Source: CAYVBJ01 sp964415185
GTDB lineage: Bacteria; Bacteroidota; Rhodothermia; Balneolales; Balneolaceae
Direction: 5' to 3'
Length of the DNA stretch: 33,456 nucleotides
Assembly: GCA_964415185.1 (NCBI GenBank)
Contig: CAYPZI010000016.1
Span: 1 to 33,456 of the forward strand
Positions 26,049 through 33,456 of this stretch are shown in pieces. Both the position numbers and the translations under genes were made by a program. Within the stretch, counting starts at the first letter, position 1. Every line of letters begins with the position of its first letter. A model generated the notes under the pieces. The model saw nothing but the letters and a program-made list of their open reading frames with translations, had not been told where the DNA came from and ran no database searches.

Positions 26049-27248
26049 ATGCAGAGTATGGGTTTAAAAAACGAAGCACAAACTGCCATTCGCGATACCA
26101 AAACATTTTACAAGCAATATGTTTCCGATATGACGAGGGAACGGCTTGGCAGGGAATTTCAGGCAGACTCCGAGAGATTAAAAGAATTATACCAGGAGGT
26201 GATTCAAAGCCATAGTGATAAAAAGCGCGAACTCTCCGGCATTCAAAAATTCTATCATTTTTTTTCTGAAATGACACAGAGGTTAAACCCGACGCGCCGG
26301 CTTGTTTTTGGGATATCGTGTGTGGGTTTTGTGAGTCATTACATTTTTTCATTAATGGGCTTAACCGGATTGATTTTTTATCCTCTTCTGATGCCGATGG
26401 CATTTATTGGCATTAACGTTTTACTGTTGATTGAACTCCTCGAAAAAGCTGACGTAAAGCGGGAACTTGACCTTGCAAGGGAAATTCAGTTAAGTCTTTT
26501 ACCGATGACTCAGTATACTAAAAAAAATCTTGAAGTATACTCCTTTGCCTCTACGGCTCATGAAGTTGGAGGTGATTACGTAGATATCATAGAGGGAACA
26601 AAAGGAACTTATGTGATCATCGCTGACGTAGCCGGCAAGGGCCTGAGCGCGGCCCTTTACATGGTAAGAATTCAGGCACTTGTTCACATGCTTATCAAAA
26701 TGACAGAGCCTACTCCGAAAGAGCTCTACCTGGAATTGAATGATTACATAAAATCGGATAAAAATGACAAAACATTTATTACGTCGTGTGCTGCTTTTTT
26801 TCCGCAAGACGAAGAGTATTACCTGTTTGCCAGGGCGGGGCATAATCAGCCAATTCAATACAGCAAGCAACATGACCAGACATTTGAACTTAAAACCGAC
26901 GGCTTTGCCCTTGGAATGACCAGCCGGGCGGCTTTGAAAAAACAACTCACAGAAAAAAAATTCGAATTCAAGCCGGGCGACAGTATTTTATTTTATACCG
27001 ATGGCCTTACAGAAGCCAGGAACGATTTTGGTGAAGAATACGGGGTTGAACGAATTGACGGTATCATGTCGATTTACGGATCGCTCCATGCGAAAACCAT
27101 TTCTCTTAAAATTCAGTCCTCGGTAGAATCATTTATCGGTCAAACCGACCCGGCCGATGACATAACCTTTACCTGTATTCACAGGCCAGAATCAGCATCC
27201 AAAAAAGAGGCGGTTGGTGAAATTGTTGAAGCAAAAGAAACATCCTGA
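26049..27248 (+). CDS. Membrane-anchored PP2C/SpoIIE-type serine phosphatase (RsbU-like)
   Basis: A 399-residue protein. Charged N-terminal region (1-80), two hydrophobic helices (about 84-131), a short helix LLEKADVKRELDLAREIQLSLLP that resembles the linker before SpoIIE domains, then the phosphatase (about 155-380). The motifs are EVGGDYVDI, IADVAGKGLSAAL, FARAGHNQP, LFYTDGLTEARN and DPADDITFTCI, with the metal-binding Asp residues present. The family usually dephosphorylates anti-anti-sigma proteins (RsbV-like), so it may adjust a stress sigma factor or envelope signalling; no such partner gene is in the window. It sits 14 bases before the thioesterase gene. The start could be M1 or M4. 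Confidence 0.9.
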   Translation: MQSMGLKNEAQTAIRDTKTFYKQYVSDMTRERLGREFQADSERLKELYQEVIQSHSDKKRELSGIQKFYHFFSEMTQRLNPTRRLVFGISCVGFVSHYIFSLMGLTGLIFYPLLMPMAFIGINVLLLIELLEKADVKRELDLAREIQLSLLPMTQYTKKNLEVYSFASTAHEVGGDYVDIIEGTKGTYVIIADVAGKGLSAALYMVRIQALVHMLIKMTEPTPKELYLELNDYIKSDKNDKTFITSCAAFFPQDEEYYLFARAGHNQPIQYSKQHDQTFELKTDGFALGMTSRAALKKQLTEKKFEFKPGDSILFYTDGLTEARNDFGEEYGVERIDGIMSIYGSLHAKTISLKIQSSVESFIGQTDPADDITFTCIHRPESASKKEAVGEIVEAKETS

Positions 27249-27262
27249 GAATTATACTTACT

Positions 27263-27664
27263 ATGGGTTCAAAAACGGGAGAAGAAAACATTCGAAACAT
27301 GCTCAGCAACGATGCCTTCAGCCGGTGGCTGGGTATTGAAATTGTAAGATGTGACACCGGATACGTGAAGCTGCAGATGACAGTCAGGGAAGAGATGACC
27401 AACGGTTACGGAATTGCTCATGGTGGCATCATATTTTCACTGGCCGACACCGCTTTGGCTTTTGCAGCAGGAACCCATGGTGACACTGCACCGGCTCTTA
27501 ACAATAACATCTCATTTTTGCTTCCGGCTAAAACGGGTGATTTACTGACTGCCGAAACAGAGGAAATTCACCACGGCAAAAGATCAGGTGTTTACAATAT
27601 CACGATCAAAAACGGAGAGCAAAGCACGATAGCAGTTATGCGTGGAACCGTTTATTTAATTTGA
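27263..27664 (+). CDS. PaaI-like hotdog thioesterase
   Basis: A 133-residue single hotdog domain. NGYGIAHGGIIFSLADTALAFA is the PaaI-type active-site motif, with HGG and the catalytic Asp a few residues on. LNNNISFLLPAKTGDLLTAETEE is the second conserved part, and the length is normal. PaaI-type enzymes hydrolyse phenylacetyl-CoA and related aryl or medium acyl-CoA esters; the substrate here is not determined, and no paa genes are nearby. It follows the phosphatase by 14 bases and is probably cotranscribed. The terminal repeat module begins a few bases after its stop. Confident family call, unknown substrate. Confidence 0.88.
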   Translation: MGSKTGEENIRNMLSNDAFSRWLGIEIVRCDTGYVKLQMTVREEMTNGYGIAHGGIIFSLADTALAFAAGTHGDTAPALNNNISFLLPAKTGDLLTAETEEIHHGKRSGVYNITIKNGEQSTIAVMRGTVYLI

Positions 27665-27669
27665 CAATC

Positions 27670-27829
27670 GGTTGTTGGTTGCAAATTTTATAACATGCAA
27701 GTCGTTTAAAAACAATTATTTAAAAATTGTTATTTAATTTTAAAAGCCTTAATATTAAGGTCAAATCTTAGTTTACTACCTACTACCTACTACCTACTAC
27801 CTACTACCTACTACCTACTACCTACTACC
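27670..27829. repeat. Composite module: degenerate heptamer, AT-rich core, TACTACC x8
   Basis: Left GGTTGTTGGTTG (27670-27681) is a degenerate form of the complement of the right array. The core (27680-27773) starts TGCAAATTTTATAACATGCAA, matching 23035. The right array is TACTACC x8 (27774-27829, 56 bases), the reverse complement of the eight-copy array at 22968. It lies between the convergent thioesterase and clpB genes. Confidence 0.85.
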
Positions 27830-27877
27830 TACTATATATCGACCCATCCTGCACCAAGGTTTCGGAGAGTAAACTCC

Positions 27878-30514
27878 TCACTCTACCCAGGCCTCCGCAT
27901 CCTTGTAAACTTCAGCAAATTCAAGACGGTCACCATCCTTACTCACGGTTGCCTCGAACTCAACTTTCTGGCTGTCATCCTCACGCTTAATCAATTGTTT
28001 GGCAAGAGGATTTACGATTTGAGTCTGTATCACCCTTTTAATCGGCCTTGCACCGTAAACGGGATCGTAGCCGCGTGCAGCCAGCCAATCCATTACCTTA
28101 TCGCTGACTGACAGTTTTACATTGTTTTTTTCAAGCATTCGATATATCCGTTTCAGTTGTATATCCACAATTTCACGAATGTGCTGCCTGTCGAGCGGAT
28201 GGAAAATCACAACATCATCTATCCGGTTGAGAAATTCCGGGCGGATCGCTTTTTTCAGCTGTGCCATCAGCTTATTTTGCAGTTCCATGTAGGTTGTATT
28301 ATCCATATCACCATCGCTTTTTTCAATTTCTTCAGATATCAGATGTGAACCGATATTGCTGGTCATGATGATGATGGTATTTGTAAAGTCAACCGTAACC
28401 CCTTTATTGTCGGTGAGGCGTCCGTCATCCAAAACCTGCAGAAGGATATTGAACACATCCGAGTGTGCTTTTTCGATTTCATCAAGCAATACAACAGAAT
28501 ACGGCTTTCGTCTTACAGCCTCTGTAAGCTGCCCGCCTTCATCGTACCCGACGTAGCCGGGAGGTGCTCCAACGAGACGGCTGACGCTGTGTTTTTCCAT
28601 ATACTCACTCATATCGATTCGTATCATTGCATCTTCATCATTGAAAAGGAAATCAGCAAGTGAGCGGGCCAGCTCCGTTTTACCGACACCCGTCGAGCCC
28701 AGAAACATAAATGAGCCTATCGGCCTGTTTTCATCCTGAAGGCCGGCACGTGATCTTCGCACGGCATCTGAAACCGCTTCAATTGCCTGATCCTGTCCGA
28801 TGACCCTCTTATGAAGCTCATCTTCCAATTTGAGCAGCTTTTGCCGTTCGCTTGTCAGCATTTTACTAACCGGAATTCCCGTCCACCTGGAAACGATATC
28901 AGCAATTTCTTCGGCTTCAACCTGCTCTTTGAGAAGGGAACGTCCTTCCTGAATCTCAGAAAGCCGGTTCTTGGTTTCTTCAAGATCTCTTTCAAGTTGT
29001 ACGATTGTACCGTACCTGAGTTCGGCAACTTTTTCGTAATTACCTTCCCGTTCGGCCTTGTCGGCCTGGTTGCGTGTCGTTTCAATAGCCTGCTTCAGTT
29101 CACGCGTTTTTTGAATGAGGTCTCTTTCAAGGTTCCACTGGTTTCGCATCGTGTTTCGCTGCTCTTCAAGATCTGCCACTTCTTTTTCAATACTCTTCAG
29201 TTTACTCTGATCTTTTTCCCTCTTTAATGCCTCGCGCTCGATTTCAAGCTGCCTGATTTGACGCTCGATACTATCCAGTTCTTCGGGCATGGAATCGATC
29301 TGCAAACGTAACCTGGATGCCGCTTCATCAATCAGGTCTATCGCTTTATCCGGCAGGAAGCGGTCCGAAATGTAGCGGTGCGAAAGTTCGGCAGCAGCAA
29401 CGATGGCCGAATCCGTAATCCGCACTCCGTGGTGAACCTCGTAACGCTCCTGTAAACCCCTCAGGATGGAAACCGTATCCTCGATACTCGGTTCCCCTAC
29501 AAAAACGGTTTGAAGCCGCCGTTCAAGTGCCTTGTCTTTTTCAATATACTTGCGGTATTCGGTAAGTGTAGTTGCACCGATCGCATGCAGCTCTCCGCGG
29601 GCCAGTGACGGTTTCAGGATATTTGCTGCGTCCATGGATCCTTCGGTTGCACCGGCGCCGACAAGCGTATGGATTTCATCAATGAAAAGGATGATTTCTC
29701 CATCCGAATCAATCACTTCTTTTACAACAGCTTTCAGGCGTTCTTCGAATTCTCCCCTGAACTTGGTTCCTGCAACAAGGGCACCCATGTCGAGAGCCAC
29801 AATTCTTTTTGTTTTCAGTCCCTCGGGTACATCTCCCCTCACAATTCGAAGGGCCATACCCTCGGCAATGGCAGTTTTACCGACTCCCGGCTCACCAACA
29901 AGAACAGGATTGTTTTTTGTTCTTCGGCTCAGGATCTGCATTACACGGCGGATTTCCTGGTCGCGCCCGATTACAGGATCGAGTTTATTCTTTTCTGCCA
30001 GTTCATTCAGGTCACGGGCATATTTTTTCAATGCATTATAACGGCTTTCAGCATTGGGGTCATCCACTTTTTGACTCCCTCTGACATCCTTCAGCACTTT
30101 CAGGATTTCTTCTTTCTTAACTCCGTTATCCTTCAGAATTTTACCGGCTTCACTGTTTGAAAGAGCTATTCCCATTAAAATATGCTCAGAACTAATGTAT
30201 TCGTCGCCAAGTTCAGCAGCCTGCTTTTGTGCTTTATCAAAAACTCCTTTCAGGTTTTCCGACAAATACTGGCCGGAAACAGAAGAGCCTTTCACAACCG
30301 GGAAAGATTTAATCTGCTTCTCAAGATCTCCTTTGATTTTTTCAGATGGAACTCCAAGTTTGCCCAATATTGTATTCACAACATTTTCAGGATCAGCTAT
30401 AAGAGCTTTTAAAACATGAGAAGGCTCTACAGCCTGGTGATTTTCATTTTGTGCCAGTTCAAGTGCCGCCTGAACTGCCTCTTGTGCTTTTAAGGTAAAT
30501 TTATTCAGATTCAT
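27878..30514 (-). CDS. clpB: ATP-dependent disaggregase ClpB (Hsp100)
   Basis: ClpB rescues aggregated proteins with DnaK/DnaJ/GrpE. The 878-residue protein has an N-terminal Clp domain (MNLNKFTLKAQEAVQAALELAQ), NBD1 with Walker A GEPGVGKTA (about 210) and Walker B ILFIDEIHTLVGAG, and a long ClpB-specific M-domain coiled coil (about 395-535). NBD2 has GSTGVGKTE (about 608) and VVLLDEIEKAH, and the sensor region GYDPVYGARPIKR is near the C-terminus. ATG at 30514 starts the typical N-terminus and has GGAG upstream. An upstream TTG at 30523 would add three residues and is not preferred. grpE-dnaJ lie 25 kb away in the same window. Confidence 0.97.
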   Translation of the reverse strand: MNLNKFTLKAQEAVQAALELAQNENHQAVEPSHVLKALIADPENVVNTILGKLGVPSEKIKGDLEKQIKSFPVVKGSSVSGQYLSENLKGVFDKAQKQAAELGDEYISSEHILMGIALSNSEAGKILKDNGVKKEEILKVLKDVRGSQKVDDPNAESRYNALKKYARDLNELAEKNKLDPVIGRDQEIRRVMQILSRRTKNNPVLVGEPGVGKTAIAEGMALRIVRGDVPEGLKTKRIVALDMGALVAGTKFRGEFEERLKAVVKEVIDSDGEIILFIDEIHTLVGAGATEGSMDAANILKPSLARGELHAIGATTLTEYRKYIEKDKALERRLQTVFVGEPSIEDTVSILRGLQERYEVHHGVRITDSAIVAAAELSHRYISDRFLPDKAIDLIDEAASRLRLQIDSMPEELDSIERQIRQLEIEREALKREKDQSKLKSIEKEVADLEEQRNTMRNQWNLERDLIQKTRELKQAIETTRNQADKAEREGNYEKVAELRYGTIVQLERDLEETKNRLSEIQEGRSLLKEQVEAEEIADIVSRWTGIPVSKMLTSERQKLLKLEDELHKRVIGQDQAIEAVSDAVRRSRAGLQDENRPIGSFMFLGSTGVGKTELARSLADFLFNDEDAMIRIDMSEYMEKHSVSRLVGAPPGYVGYDEGGQLTEAVRRKPYSVVLLDEIEKAHSDVFNILLQVLDDGRLTDNKGVTVDFTNTIIIMTSNIGSHLISEEIEKSDGDMDNTTYMELQNKLMAQLKKAIRPEFLNRIDDVVIFHPLDRQHIREIVDIQLKRIYRMLEKNNVKLSVSDKVMDWLAARGYDPVYGARPIKRVIQTQIVNPLAKQLIKREDDSQKVEFEATVSKDGDRLEFAEVYKDAEAWVE

Positions 30515-30586
30515 AATCTCCAAATTGATTTTTTGTTTGCTTATAAGATTGCGAATACTGTACCGAACCTGAATTTGTGCCTGCTT

Positions 30587-30612
30587 GTCATATTATTCGC
30601 ACTATATATGAC
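30587..30612. promoter_or_regulatory. Inverted repeat GTCATAT/ATATGAC upstream of clpB
   Basis: GTCATAT (30587-30593) and ATATGAC (30606-30612) are perfect inverted repeats with a 12-base spacer, about 75 to 100 bases upstream of the clpB ATG. A heat-shock operator is possible; it is not CIRCE. The rest of 30515-30819 has no gene, apart from the terminator at 30681-30713. Confidence 0.35.
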
Positions 30613-30680
30613 TAATTTGCCTTAAGTTTTTAACAGCTTTGAAATAAATGTTGCGGATTGTCAGATGACTGACATAACGC

Positions 30681-30713
30681 AAAAAAAAGGCCGGTTCTTT
30701 CCAGTTACCGGCC
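30681..30713 (-). terminator. Rho-independent terminator after the ankyrin gene
   Basis: On the minus strand, GGCCGGT and ACCGGCC form a 7-bp stem with an 11-base loop, followed by eight T. It lies about 107 bases downstream of the ankyrin-protein stop and separates its transcript from clpB. Confidence 0.85.
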
Positions 30714-30819
30714 ATTCATTGGTCATTACTATTCATTTTATGTCTTTGGTTTTAAGTTTACTATCAGCCCCTGTTATATTGATTTAAAGGATTAAAATTT
30801 AAAAAACAGACAGTCTGTC

Positions 30820-31299
30820 TCATGAGTAATCCCGGTTTTTTACAACATCCGAAAGATACTCAGTGATTTCATTATGCTCGTATATGTTCGCAAAATCAGC
30901 TGCTGTTCTTCCACTATTATTTTTGATGGTAGGGTCGGCTCCAGCCTCAACCAGCGCTTTCACCACATGAAGCTGGCCATACTTGGCTGCTATCATCATA
31001 GGCGTAGTGCCCGTTTTATTGGAATGATCAACGTCTGCTTTGTGCCTTAACAGAATACCAATAGTGGGTGAATCCCCGATTTTTGAAGCATAGATAAGAG
31101 CTGAATTACCATTTTTATCAGTGTAATTTACATCTGCACCTCTTTTAAGAATGTTTTGCACGAGGGTCAAATCTGAATTTTTCACAGCATCCAGCAGCTC
31201 CTTTCCATTATACGGATCTGCCATCACAACTGAAGGAATAAATTGTACTGACAGCAATATAACAGAAAGTACAAGTCCGGTTTGGATTTTGTATTTCAT
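30820..31299 (-). CDS. Secreted ankyrin-repeat protein
   Basis: A 159-residue protein with a signal peptide (about 1-27, MKYKIQTGLVLSVILLSVQFIPSVVMA, cut before DPYNG). Ankyrin repeats fill about 32-155. The repeat core GNSALIYASKIGDSPTIGILLRHKADVDH, then GTTPMMIAAKYGQLHVVKALVEAGADPTI and SGRTAADFANIYEHNEITEYL, plus an earlier unit with LLDAVKNSDLTLVQNILKRGADVN, give four units. Ankyrin repeats bind protein partners; the signal peptide places it in the periplasm or outside the cell. It has its own terminator downstream and an unrelated small secreted gene 281 bases upstream on the same strand. The fold is sure; the partner is unknown. Confidence 0.88.
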   Translation of the reverse strand: MKYKIQTGLVLSVILLSVQFIPSVVMADPYNGKELLDAVKNSDLTLVQNILKRGADVNYTDKNGNSALIYASKIGDSPTIGILLRHKADVDHSNKTGTTPMMIAAKYGQLHVVKALVEAGADPTIKNNSGRTAADFANIYEHNEITEYLSDVVKNRDYS

Positions 31300-31401
31300 A
31301 ATTACCTATTGTTATGTTAATAATTAAGGGTTAGAACTGGCTACGTGAATAAATTAGAGAGGTTTCATAAATTTTTGATTTCCTGAAAATTAAGTTATAA
31401 A

Positions 31402-31454
31402 TAAAAAACCCGGCCGAAGATCCATTGAAGTAATGTGATCCGTCAGCCGGGTTT
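31402..31454 (-). terminator. Rho-independent terminator after the small secreted gene
   Basis: On the minus strand, AAACCCGGC pairs with GCCGGGTTT over 9 bp, with an inner GATC-containing loop, then TTTTTT. It lies about 127 bases after the stop of the gene at 31581. No gene lies in the 31300-31580 spacer. Confidence 0.85.
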
Positions 31455-31580
31455 CGAGTATGGTGTTTATTTTTTAGATAGGCGTTGTCATTTCACAATG
31501 ACATACGGCTCTATTGATTAGGAGTCAGTCGTTCAGTTTTTGAAGATAACTGTACTATTGCAGATGATATTTAATTAACT

Positions 31581-32051
31581 TTATCGGGAAGCAAGTTGAT
31601 CGGCACGAAGCTTGTCATCTATGTATGTAAAGATCCTGTTCGGTTGCTTTACATTTAAGTACTCGGCAAGCTTTTCAGGTGTGTCAAACTTGTTCTGGTT
31701 TTTCAAATAAGAAAGAGCCAGAAAAGCTTTATACCTGATAGTGTGATTATTGCCTTCCCTTACCGTTTGAATCAGTGCATTCTCAACGGCCACAGATTTG
31801 AATCCAGGATACTTTACCTTAAACTCAACTGTATTGTAGATAATCGATTCTAAAACACCGGAGTTTTCAGATTTAAGGCTGTAAACGATAGCCTCTTCCA
31901 TTTTTTTGAAGAGATCTTTATCAGCCTGAACTGTTTTTACGGTGTCGTTCCTGTCTGACTGGTAATTAGTATCCAGGGCATTTGCATTACCTGCAAATAT
32001 AAATCCTGCTATAAGCAGTACGGTTATTATTGATTGTTTTATTGTTTTCAT
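31581..32051 (-). CDS. Small secreted protein of unknown function
   Basis: Not recognised as a named family. ATG at 32051 gives 156 residues with a good signal peptide (MKTIKQSIITVLLIAGFIFAGNANA). Longer upstream frames (ATG 32108) would put 19 polar residues before it and are rejected. The mature part has an N-terminal Asp/Asn-rich stretch, then helices KDLFKKMEEAIVYSLKSENSGVLESIIYNTVEFKVKYPGF and IRYKAFLALSYLKNQNKF, reminiscent of HEAT-like alpha repeats. This resemblance is weak. It has a terminator downstream and stands alone before a 596-base AT-rich spacer shared with the macrodomain gene. Confidence 0.6.
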   Translation of the reverse strand: MKTIKQSIITVLLIAGFIFAGNANALDTNYQSDRNDTVKTVQADKDLFKKMEEAIVYSLKSENSGVLESIIYNTVEFKVKYPGFKSVAVENALIQTVREGNNHTIRYKAFLALSYLKNQNKFDTPEKLAEYLNVKQPNRIFTYIDDKLRADQLASR

Positions 32052-32647
32052 CTTATGATTGATCGATTGATTATTTGATTTATGAATTCGCATGAACATG
32101 TCGTTCATTTGATTCGATACAAAGTTAAGAGTGTATCAATTCACAAATCAAGTGTTTCTCAAGATTTTGATATTAATTTTTAATCATTTACACGTCATAA
32201 TTTCACACTTATTTAATGAAATCCCTTCCATCACCTAAATGTTTACAATTAATTAACATTGATATCTATTTAGAAATAAATCAATCTTTCATTTTATCTT
32301 AAAAAAGCGCTTTTATGCTCTTATTCTCTAAAAAACCGCTTCCATCTACAGTAGTCAATTTTTCAAATTATCCTGACAAATATTCATTATTGTTTTCATT
32401 TTTTTAAAAAAACGCTTCCACAATTTTTACATTTAAAACTTATATATCACCTTTAGTAGCCTGTAAATGCACTTTTCAATTTTTAAAATCTATATGTCTT
32501 ATTATGAATCTCTATAAGATATTTTTTCAGAACAAAATTAACTCACACTCTGGCAGAAGAAGCAATAAATTTTTGTGCGTGACTTGAATAGATCGGACAG
32601 ATTTCAGACGTTTTACATAACAGAATTAAAATCAAAATCACAGGGAT
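32052..32647. other. AT-rich divergent spacer with three AAAAAARCGCTTYYA repeats
   Basis: No gene seen in about 596 bases. A 15-base motif occurs three times in the same orientation: AAAAAAGCGCTTTTA (32301-32315), AAAAAACCGCTTCCA (32330-32344) and AAAAAAACGCTTCCA (32406-32420). These are candidate regulator sites between the divergent secreted-protein and macrodomain genes. No DnaA-box cluster was noted. Confidence 0.5.
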
Positions 32648-33175
32648 ATGAAAAAACAATTTAACCGAAAAGAGATAGAACTGACCAGAGGAGACATTTC
32701 TGCGCAAATGGATATTGAAGCGATCGTTAATGCAGCAAATGCCCAGCTACGTATCGGCGGTGGTGTTGCAGGAGCCATTCACAGCAAAGGCGACCCCGAA
32801 CTGGAAAGAGAGACCCGACCGCTTGCGCCCATCCGGCCGGGTCAGGCTGTAATTACTTCCGCTCCCAACCTGCCCAACAATTACGTGATTCATTGCCTGG
32901 GCCCGGTTTACGGACGCGACAAGCCGGAGGACAAGCTGCTTGCCAATTGCTACCGGAATGCACTGAATCTTGCTGACGAAAACACAATCAAATCCATCGC
33001 CTTTCCTGCAATATCAACCGGGGCTTTTGGCTATCCTATTGAAGATGCAGCAGGTATTGCGCTCAAAACCATTAAAAGCCGGATTCCGGACTTGAATCAT
33101 CTCCAACGGGTCCGGATGGTTTTATGGAGTAACGCAGACTATGAAGTCCATAAAAAAATACTGGAAGAACTGTAG
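32648..33175 (+). CDS. Macrodomain protein (ADP-ribose/O-acetyl-ADP-ribose binding)
   Basis: A 175-residue single macrodomain. TRGDIS near the start, IVNAANAQLRIGGGVAGAIH (N28-A29-A30-N31 and the GGG loop at 37-39) and AISTGAFGYPIEDAA (about 120-134) are the nucleotide-binding loops; VRMVLWSNADYEVHKKILEEL is the final strand and helix. The closest types bind ADP-ribose and hydrolyse O-acetyl-ADP-ribose or mono-ADP-ribosyl groups on proteins. The start ATG has AGGG just upstream. It stands alone, with no ADP-ribosyltransferase or sirtuin gene in the window, so it may act on general NAD metabolites or toxin-made modifications. Confident family call; the activity is inferred. Confidence 0.9.
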   Translation: MKKQFNRKEIELTRGDISAQMDIEAIVNAANAQLRIGGGVAGAIHSKGDPELERETRPLAPIRPGQAVITSAPNLPNNYVIHCLGPVYGRDKPEDKLLANCYRNALNLADENTIKSIAFPAISTGAFGYPIEDAAGIALKTIKSRIPDLNHLQRVRMVLWSNADYEVHKKILEEL

Positions 33176-33301
33176 GGTTGCGTCACATATGGAATATTGG
33201 ATAATACATATAAGCACCCATCCCGACGCTTCGGTAGAAAAGCACCGGGAATGCTGGCTGGCCTTTACTCAACTGACAGGTATGAATTGACAAGACACTA
33301 A

Positions 33302-33456
33302 CTACTTGATTAATGTCAGCTTTTTGCTCTGCACAAAATTTCCGGCTGTAATCCTGTAGAGATACACACCGGAACTCAGGTTCGAAGCATCAAAATCAAC
33401 CCGGTGGCTGCCGGCGGTCATATTTTGATTGATCAATGTGGCTACTCTTTGTCCTA
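33302..33456 (-). CDS. C-terminal end of a type IX secretion (T9SS) cargo protein, partial
   Basis: Only the last 50 residues are in the window; the gene enters from the right. The frame ends at TAG (33302-33304). The visible segment GQRVATLINQNMTAGSHRV, then FDASNLSSGVYLYRI and FVQSKKLTLIK, is a typical T9SS type A sorting domain. The pattern is LxNxxxxAGxHxxxFDAsxLssGvYxYri, then SKKLTLIK at the extreme end. Such a domain directs proteins through the Por secretion system to the cell surface. It indicates that the organism has T9SS, known from Bacteroidota and relatives. The mature protein's function cannot be seen. Confidence 0.9.
   Translation of the reverse strand, partial: GQRVATLINQNMTAGSHRVDFDASNLSSGVYLYRITAGNFVQSKKLTLIK

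Noticed and set aside
32109..32300. Replication origin or DnaA-box cluster in the AT-rich spacer
   Set aside because: No TTATCCACA-type boxes found and no dnaA or dnaN nearby.
33176..33301. Further gene between macrodomain and T9SS protein
   Set aside because: Only 126 bases with stops in all frames; no RNA gene recognised.

Overview
The window looks like chromosomal DNA from a marine or halophilic member of the FCB superphylum, most likely Balneolota (the Gracilimonas, Rhodohalobacter, Balneola, Fodinibius group). This is an inference. It rests on moderate GC with AT-rich spacers, weak Shine-Dalgarno signals, a type IX secretion C-terminal sorting domain at the right edge, PorT/Bacteroidota-flavoured housekeeping proteins, and DUF4402 proteins. 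No rRNA, tRNA, CRISPR array, insertion sequence or prophage was recognised.

Left part (1-6.1 kb): rsmI (-), a small VOC/glyoxalase-fold protein, the co-chaperone pair grpE-dnaJ, then three single-membrane-helix proteins with pilin-like N termini, closed by a strong terminator at 6029-6061.

The centre of interest (6.1-13.4 kb) is a chaperone-usher-type secretion cluster. It has four plus-strand DUF4402-type secreted subunits, a PapD-like periplasmic chaperone, and a 1188-residue usher-like outer-membrane protein whose C-terminus carries an acidic linker and SPOR-like repeats. A fifth DUF4402-like subunit lies convergently behind it. All five subunits end with the classical chaperone-usher pilin signature: Gly at position 14 from the C-terminus, alternating hydrophobics, and a penultimate Tyr (His in one). 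A hairpin terminator between the last subunit and the chaperone probably sets the stoichiometry of subunit to assembly machinery. The usher fused to SPOR-like domains is the best candidate here for an undescribed system.

Middle (13.7-23 kb): the pyruvate dehydrogenase operon pdhA-pdhB-pdhC (-), alaS (-), a MITE-like 126-bp imperfect inverted repeat, and a tightly overlapping plus-strand trio (DUF502 membrane protein, class V aminotransferase, YihY/BrkB membrane protein). Right (23-33.5 kb): polA (-), a membrane-anchored PP2C/SpoIIE phosphatase and a PaaI-like thioesterase (+), clpB (-), two small secreted proteins (ankyrin-repeat and unknown, both -) each with a terminator, a macrodomain protein (+), and the 3' end of a T9SS-secreted protein (-).

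Several 3'-side intergenic spacers carry short tandem-repeat arrays, mostly heptamers, flanking a core, often with the complementary repeat on the other side. Two of them (22968-23174 and 27670-27829) share the same AT-rich core but have different heptamers, and both sit between convergent genes.
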